Source of the DNA: Macquaria australasica
Taxonomy: Eukaryota; Chordata; Actinopteri; Centrarchiformes; Percichthyidae
DNA: 64,000 nt
Assembly (NCBI GenBank): GCA_005408345.1
Contig: SEMN01000125.1
Location: 248,001 to 312,000, forward strand
Direction of reading: 5' to 3'
Shown: in pieces, positions 54,401 to 62,700 of the stretch
How the letters are laid out: every line of letters begins with the position of its first letter
Numbering within the stretch: position 1 is the first letter of the stretch
Notes under the pieces: generated by a model
Databases searched by the model: none
The model's input: only the letters and a program-made list of their open reading frames with translations
Told to the model about the DNA's origin: nothing
Translations under genes and position numbers: made by a program

Positions 54401-57400
54401 AGTTTAAACTGAAAACTAGCTGGTTGTAATAGGAAGGTTTTGCCATAAATATCATTAAAATGCTGTAGTTTTTATACAAACTTAACTTATGCATGAATGC
54501 CCTCTTGGACTAAAACAAACACACAAATACATTACAGATGACAGTTTGTTAGGTTCACCTAGCTAAAACTAATGCAGTCTAATGCAACAGCCCTGCAATA
54601 AATCCTACTTTCACCCTATTAAAATCAAGGAGGGTGGGCAGCCTATTACAAACACCTCACAGTATAAATACATTCAACAGCACCACAAACCACAGCCTCC
54701 AATGGACATAAAGTTGAATCAACAGAAACTGAACTTTGTAACCTTCATGAAGGTAGGATTTATGGCAGGGCTGTTGAATTAGACAGCAACTGAATGTACA
54801 CAAACATACAGTATTTTATGTTCTCTTAACACTTTCCTTCAGTGCATTTTATCACTGATACTGTATTGCTTTAATGATGCACCAAAGTCATTATTTCTCA
54901 GACACTAGCGTTGCTATAACACATAAGTGTATTATCTAAAAGCGTATTTTCTAAAAATACCACTGCACTGCTGCAAGCCAGAAGAAGCATCGAGCGCCGT
55001 CACAAAATAGGTACTGTGCTTTATTTTAATAAGTTATGTTCACTTTAACCAAGGGTGTCACTTTGTGTTGAAAAGTGGTGGGGACATAAGGGTTCAGATG
55101 GGAAAAACATTTTTGAAATGGTCTTCAACATATGCGATTGCATAACGGCGCATCACAAGGGCAGCCTAGGCTACTACAGAGTTGACAATCCGAAAATACT
55201 CAGCATAAAATGCACAACAACGTCATCCATATGCATCATTGGACAATGCACATTTCTTTCTTCTATATTTACATTGCATTGTATGTTTTTTTTTAATGTT
55301 TATTGTGCAAATAAACTAAATCATTTGTTAGTTAACATTTCTTGGTGCAAGCTACATTTTCAGAACATTTTTAACAAATTATACTTTTTAAAAAGTGATG
55401 GGAACACAATCGGCCATTTCAAAAAGCTGTGGGGACATGTCCCCAGCGTCCCCAGTGTAAATGATACCTATGACTTTAACAGATTTGTAGTAACTTTTGC
55501 ACAGAGGAGGTTTGTTTTTTATTTCTGCTAGTTGTCAACCAGGGTTCAGTTCATGATGCAGCAGACTGTTTGACACTGTTGTCATGGCTTCAGTTGGACT
55601 TTGTGATGAGCCAGACTGTGACTCTGTCTATTTGAATCCCTCTTTTTCTTTCAAAGGGAAAAAGAAAATCACCCCAGCAATTTCTGAAAAAGTACCTCTG
55701 CCAGTCTGGGCCCATTTTGTTGTTTAGTGGTGTTTTTGCCACCTGCAGATACATCACTTCACAACAAGATTTGAGATGATATCATGTTAATAATATGCAA
55801 GTGTCAGAGTGTGTGAGGGTGACATTAAGCCTGATAATCTTAATTTAATCTTCTAGTTTCTGTTTTGGGGCAGTTGAAGATCAAATTTTAATATCAGACT
55901 CCAGAACTCAGTCTGTAAAAATATCAAAATTCATACAAATACAATGTGTTCAATCCTTTTCATTAACATAGAGGAAGTAATGTTGAAATTGTGCCTGTCC
56001 TACATGATAATACAGAAATCAGAGAGTTTGAATTGACTTTTAAAATCAGAATTATTCTCCAAAATGTATCTGTCACTTGTGGAGAAACAGAATATATCTA
56101 TAGCTAATAAACTGCAGTACATAAGGTGTAAACTGACAGATCTGAGGTTGTGTTAACATCTATATTTTGGTTATTTCCTCCTTTTCAGGAGTCGGTGATG
56201 CTGCAGTTTTGTGGCAACAAGCTGGACAAGAAAGACTTCTTTGGGAAATCCGATCCTTTCCTCGTCTTTTACCGCAGTAACGAAGACGGATCGTAAGTTG
56301 ACAAGCAGCTTCCCTGTGGTATTTGTGGACGTCAGTTTGCTGAATTTACAAAAGCAGCTATCTCAGTTTTACACACAATGCCTGAAATGCATAGAGACTC
56401 TTGAGCGTGATTTTTCATGCTCCAAAAAGCTCCCATACAGAGAATTTAAGGTCTAAACTGCCTATGTGATGTTACATAATTCTTGGTGCTGTATAAGTGA
56501 CTAATACTGTCCAGCCATTAACAGGAGAAAGCAGCAGAAGGATGAGGAATAATAGGACAGAGTTGACAAGAGGAAAATAAAGGGAGAAAGCGATGGATAA
56601 GATGGAATTAAGTGAAAACTGTGTGTGGAGGTCACAGTTTCTTTGCCCCGCAGATGCTTTTATTCAAGTCGACTTCAGCATCTTAGTGAAGACACACATT
56701 CTCTTTTTGTGCAGCTGGGTATTTACTGATGCAGCCTAAATGTTCAGCCGCAGGGTATAACAGCAGCACTCCGCGGCTACAAAGAGCCAGACTAGGTGCC
56801 ACATGAAAAAAGCACAGGAAGCTGTTATGTCAGCTAGACATCATGCTTTATGAAATACTTTTAAGATTACACCCTCCTTAATAACAAAGAGAAGAGGTGC
56901 ACACAGGGTTTTTTGTTTTTTTTGTCTGCTACAGCACATATCTGCTCTGTGAATCACTTGTCCTGTGTTCTCCTTTGAGAAAAACCAAAAGGGAGAAATT
57001 TGTATTTTACATTTTTTGTTTTCATGATGGCGCCCCCCCCTTCCGTCTACGTAGATGGAGACCACGCATTCTTTATTTGGATAAAGCCAATAAAATCTTG
57101 CATACAGCAGTAACGTCAGCGTCCTATCATAGGCAGCTCAACTTTGGTGAACTTTTGACCCGTGAGCCGCCTTGACAGTGTTTGAGGGGACGGAGAGCCG
57201 GAGAGTCCAACATGGACGAAGCTAGTGGCTTGTTAGCCGTGCTGTCAGAGTAAAAGGTGTTCGACAAAAGAGCAATGGTTTGCAGACAGTTATAAGACAG
57301 GAGTCAATGGTACAAATGCATCTTTTGAATAAACTGTTAGTGACCAAGCTGAGCTAACAAGTTTGCTAACTTACCATTAGCAAGCTCTGAAATTTTACAC

Positions 57401-59723
57401 AAGACATCAACATTATTTTTGACTACAAAAAGGGACGACTAAATGTGATTTGAGTTGGACTTAGAAGGTAAGGTAGAAGGTAAATGTGTTATCTGTTAAC
57501 AGCTTTGTGTGTCTCACAGGTATACCATCTGCCACAAAACAGAAGTGGTGAAGAATACTCTGGATCCGGTGTGGCAGGCTTTTAAAATTCCTGTCAGGGC
57601 GCTGTGTAACGGAGACTATGACAGGTACTGACAGCAAACACAAACATTTCACTGACAGTGTTTACAGTTAGACTGATTGAATAAATAGAAAAAAAGAGTG
57701 TTTTTCGATATAAAAATACTATATAGACATATATTTGACATATACATAGGAAGAGCAGAACACTTGTTGTGGAAAATGCATTTTTTATTTCACTGGGTCT
57801 TTAAGGGTGCAATCAGTAAGATTATGCTCTGTAGTAATATCTACTGGCAGCTTTGCTTGCAAATACCAAACTTACTGCCAAAAAGTTAAGGCTGCTCGTA
57901 ACAGTGCTTACTTTAGTTACCCAACATTTCGAAATGTTACACTAACAAGCGCTGACACCTTTAACTAGGACAAATGGACTCACTACTAACTATCAGTAAA
58001 AAGCTAAAGTAAGTCTTGTTTCTTCTTATCGAAAGTTTCCTGTGTAAACTGGCAAAAAACTACCATGACAAGACGCAACAAGAGTACCACTGTACTGTGT
58101 CTGCTGGGTTTGCAACTACTTATAGCAATGCTGTAGCGAGCTAAACTTTCATCAACAGAAATCTTAGATCAGTTTAGCTTTTAGACCCCAAATGCCCTAA
58201 ATTTGACAGTATGCCATTGGCTATTGTTGTGTTCATGCCATGTTAGAGTTACAGGAATTACCAGGTTTTCTGACATGTAACCGTTCACATGAACATTCGG
58301 TCGGCAGTAGGGCCGGAAAACTACAATTCCTCCAAAAGCTCCGATAGATCCAACTTGGCTTTTAATAACGTGGCACATTATTAAAGCCAAGTTGCTATAT
58401 GAGTGCTTCCTCATTCTTATTTATTTTTTATGTTTTTGTAATTCTTTTCTTATTTCCCTGGGTTACACAAGGGTATACTGATTACGGCCTTCAAAAAAAT
58501 TACTTTGTAACTCCCCTCTCTGCGTTACGTAGGCTCGTCCACTTAGCACCCCAGCCTTCCACGGACCAGTTGCCGGCTTTTTAAGCAGAAAGACTGTAAA
58601 TCAGCAATGCTGATTGTTTTTTAATGGGATTTTCCCTCTCCTTCCCTTGTCTCTCTTCTCTTTCCCTACAGGAGCATTAAGGTGGAGGTGTACGACTGGG
58701 ACAGAGATGGAGGGTGAGGGGAACCATGCTCTTTCTTTTGCACTGTTAAACTAAAGGGATAATGTCTGCTCTACATGCTATGATGCTCCATCCATCTATA
58801 CAGTGTTATCACTTTATTAGCATCCTGCTGTGAAAGAAACCCCACAAACATTTGCAACAAGACCCTGGAGCAGAGTAAATGTAGTAATTACCTATGAGCT
58901 ATATATTGTGGTGACTCTATTATTTCTTTATTTATTAATCCTACATGCCAGTCTCAGATATAAAGATATCATTTTTGCCTGATGACACAAAATAAAAAGT
59001 GCTCTGAAAAAATAAGAGCATATGTGCAAAGTAGGGAAGGGCATTTGGGATTATAGTCACAGATCACACTCCAAAGTGTTTGTCCTTATCCGCCCTCTTG
59101 TTTTTCTCTGTTTGAGTAGATACTGTAGAAAAATATCACGGCAGAGCCCTACACTCCCTACTGCTTTAAATACACATTAACTATTAATACTGCTTGTACG
59201 GTCTCTTGACAGATAACTTCATAGAGTCAGTCGGGGAATAAAGATAGTGTTTATCTTGTGAATTCCCAGTGTTCAGGGGCACGGCTTGCCCCTTCATTGT
59301 TAATTTCACAGGCAGTTTTTGACATTTCAAGGGCATTTGTCCCTGAGCTTCCATATATTTCTGACCCTGATTCCAACTGTGCTGATTATCTCCATGAAAA
59401 TATGAAATTGGTTGCTATGCCCACGCCTCCAGTTACTAAGGAGCTTGTTAGCGATACTCCTGATTTCTCCTGTACTTTGAAGAAGACTTTACAGACAATG
59501 TAAATACACTACAAAGGAATGAATCGAATCTGTACTCCCTGGCAGGCATTTTTATTATTATAATGGGTTCTTAGCTTTTTTTAGCTGCTTCTCACTGTAA
59601 TACTCACTAAAATGTGACTGTGTGTTCGCTTTTTACAGCCACGACTTTATCGGGGAGTTCAGCACCAGCTACAGAGAAATGTCCAGAAGCCAGTCACAGT
59701 TCCACATCTATGAGGTGATATTC

Positions 59724-59777
<54 letters not shown>

Positions 59778-62700
59778 CATAACCCTAAAACCAAGTTTTA
59801 ATCCTCATATAGTCCTTTGAAGAAGTGAGGATCAGACAAACTTTCCAAAAATATATGTAGAAACAATGCTCTTGCACTATGCATGTCTCTGAAGTGTTAA
59901 CTTCTACAGAATTGAGAGTTGTGTTCAGAGGAGAGCAGAGCTATAAACCCAGGCTACAGTACTAATGTTACTAGCAGCAGCTTATTAAGGAGAGATCAAC
60001 TTGAAGTGAGTAATTTATGGAGGTTAGCAACAAAGGAAGACTTTGGCTAACATAAACACAATTGGCTCAAGAAACACAGGTAGATTAGCCTGATTAGCGA
60101 GATATGGTGATGTAAGAATGTGTGAATAAAAAAACTTTTACAGAGTGGGAAGTAACAGAGAAGATTAGAGCAGAAAGACGTAGTAGAAATTCACCAATAG
60201 AAGAATAAAGGCAGAATGTGAGAGAATATATCTTCTTTATTGAACCTTAGCTAAAGCTTCATTTAGATAACTACAGACCTGGTTACTGCCTCTGAATGCT
60301 GATATTTTAAGCAAATTTAAGACATGTTTTGTCTTAATATATAATAATTTCTTATTGTGTAGTTCTGGAACATTTAAATACACACTTTATTAAATTCTCC
60401 CCCATCTTTAATTGCAGCACAAGCAGCTACCATACAGCAGCAGGCTGAGCTCACAAAGGGCAGTGCAGCTTGTGGTCAGTTTAATACATTTGAACTTTTG
60501 GCATAGTGCTGCCCACACAGTGCAGTGCACCAAAACCACCACATTTAACATGATGGAGGAGGAGCCTTGTGTCTCCAGAGCGCCTTGTGTTTCTTTGTCT
60601 TTGAGCCTTAGAGACGGATGACAAGCAACATACAGCTTGAGTAAGACTAAAACTGGACAAATGCATACATCCGAGCTTGGCGATGGATGGATCCATTGCT
60701 TGTGGAAATTCTCGCGTCGGTTTACAGTACGTAACATTGATCTGGTCATTTAAAATGTAAGACACACACACATACATACTCAGGCACCCATATGAAGCTC
60801 CACTTGATTTAAAATTTATTTAGAAGCTCAGCACGGCCAACATTTTCCAGAGCCTTCCTCAAGGTGAGCTGGTTTTATCCAATTTGAGTGCTGTTACTCC
60901 CCATCGGGAATGCATCACCACCTCATACTTATTCATCGTTTTTTTATTGATTGGAAGGGGCTTACATAAACATTTTAAATGTAAAAACCTCCCTTTCTTG
61001 TCTATATATTTCAATTCAAGTCATTACACTTGCACTGCACACACTGACATGGAAGAATACGTCAGCAATTATACATTAACTCTAGTGATTATTTAACAGT
61101 ATGTTATGCCCTACTTGAATAATAATGTACAGCATATGCTGCAGTATAAGCTGCTAAGCTATCACCAGTTCCTCAAAGGACTGACTTCTGTCTCTTCTTC
61201 TAATGCTCGATGCAGTTCACTGACCGGTCCATTAAATTCAACACCGGCTGTGTGAGGGCAAACCTTAAATCACTGAAGGTCAAGGGTCAGTAAAGGTGCT
61301 GATGAAGCGCAACCTGAATCACGTACTGTAGAGGCAGGAAGAGCAGGGTGTTCTCTCTCTCTACGTAACATGTGCCGTCCACTCGTCAGACTCATGTCAT
61401 CTCTGCCTTTTTCGAATCAGCTCTGCACTGGATGTCCTCCAGACTTCCTCAGCAGCTTTTTAATCCTTTAACGGTCATTTTGTTTATTCTCTAAGTGTTT
61501 TTTGCTGACCCTTACACATTTGAGGCACAGACTGCAAACGTTGAAGGAGTGTCTTTGAAGTCACTCTGGTAACTTAGTTTAGGCAAATTGTAAAAAGCCT
61601 AGGAGGCGCTCATATTGAGTGAGGTCCGAGTGTAATAGGTTGAAATACATGTCAATCAAACCAAACTACGACACAAAACTCTGAATGTCCCCATGACCAG
61701 GACACGCCTAAAAAAATAACTGAAATGATCCATTTAGACACTAACATCTTTTATTAGATGAAGTGACATGAGCATTTTCTAAGAGACGTTTCTAATGATT
61801 TCAGTACAGTCCTTTTTTTTTTTGGAAGCTGTTTCTAGCGATTAGTGAAATAAAATTATGCGAACAGGGAAATTTAGCAAAGCTAATTCCCTAATTAAAC
61901 TGAATGTAATGTGATAATAGAAATACTGTATTGTGAAATTCATTTTAAAACAATCATTTATTTGAATTTTGCTGGATAGAGTCTAGGTTGATTGGTTGAT
62001 TGAACCAAGAAGAAGACGTGAGTCAGGATCTCATGCTGCCATTGTGTCATCCACTGCTCACTGAGACACAACAAAGAGGATTCAAGCGCATGTTTTCTCC
62101 ACAGGTGCTCAATCCAAAGAAAAAAGGAAAGAAGAAGAAAAAGTACCAAAACTCAGGAACGGTGAGTCAACAGTTTGTGCAGCTTTCACTGATGTTTTTC
62201 TATTGTGACACCAACGCTGCACTTACACTGGACGCCCTTTGCTTAATAATTCATAATAATTCATTAAGAGTTCATGTGATTTGTTTATGTATGTATTTTT
62301 CAACAGTGTCAGGGAAACACTAATATAATGTATCACATCACTTTTGAACCCAGTTGTTTCAAACACATTTTGTTTTTGTTCGTTGTTTGTACATGTGCCT
62401 TCAGGTTTTAACTGAATAGAGGTGCCACCACAAATGCCTATCTCGTTATCTTTCATACTAAAAAATATCTTCCTATGACTGTACATCTTCATGGCAAGAT
62501 CAGATTTGGTACCACACATACATCCATACTGTACAGTGCAGGTTGGAACTGAAAAATCACAACTCTCAAATACGGCTGCATTACCAACCGGACAAATTTG
62601 GCAACTGCCCTGGGACCCCAAACCTCCAGGGGCCCCAAAAGCCCCAGGGGATTTGCACTACTGAAGCACAATATCAACTGTGCCCTGCATTACTATGTAA

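Noticed and set aside
55055..55531. 158-codon + frame in intron 7
   Set aside because: Covers a dispersed repeat with 'gggacatgtcccc' strings and has no recognisable domain.
61215..61282. Extra copine exon candidate preceded by CGATGCAG
   Set aside because: Exons 11 and 12 already join in phase and match the family without added residues, and no good donor follows.
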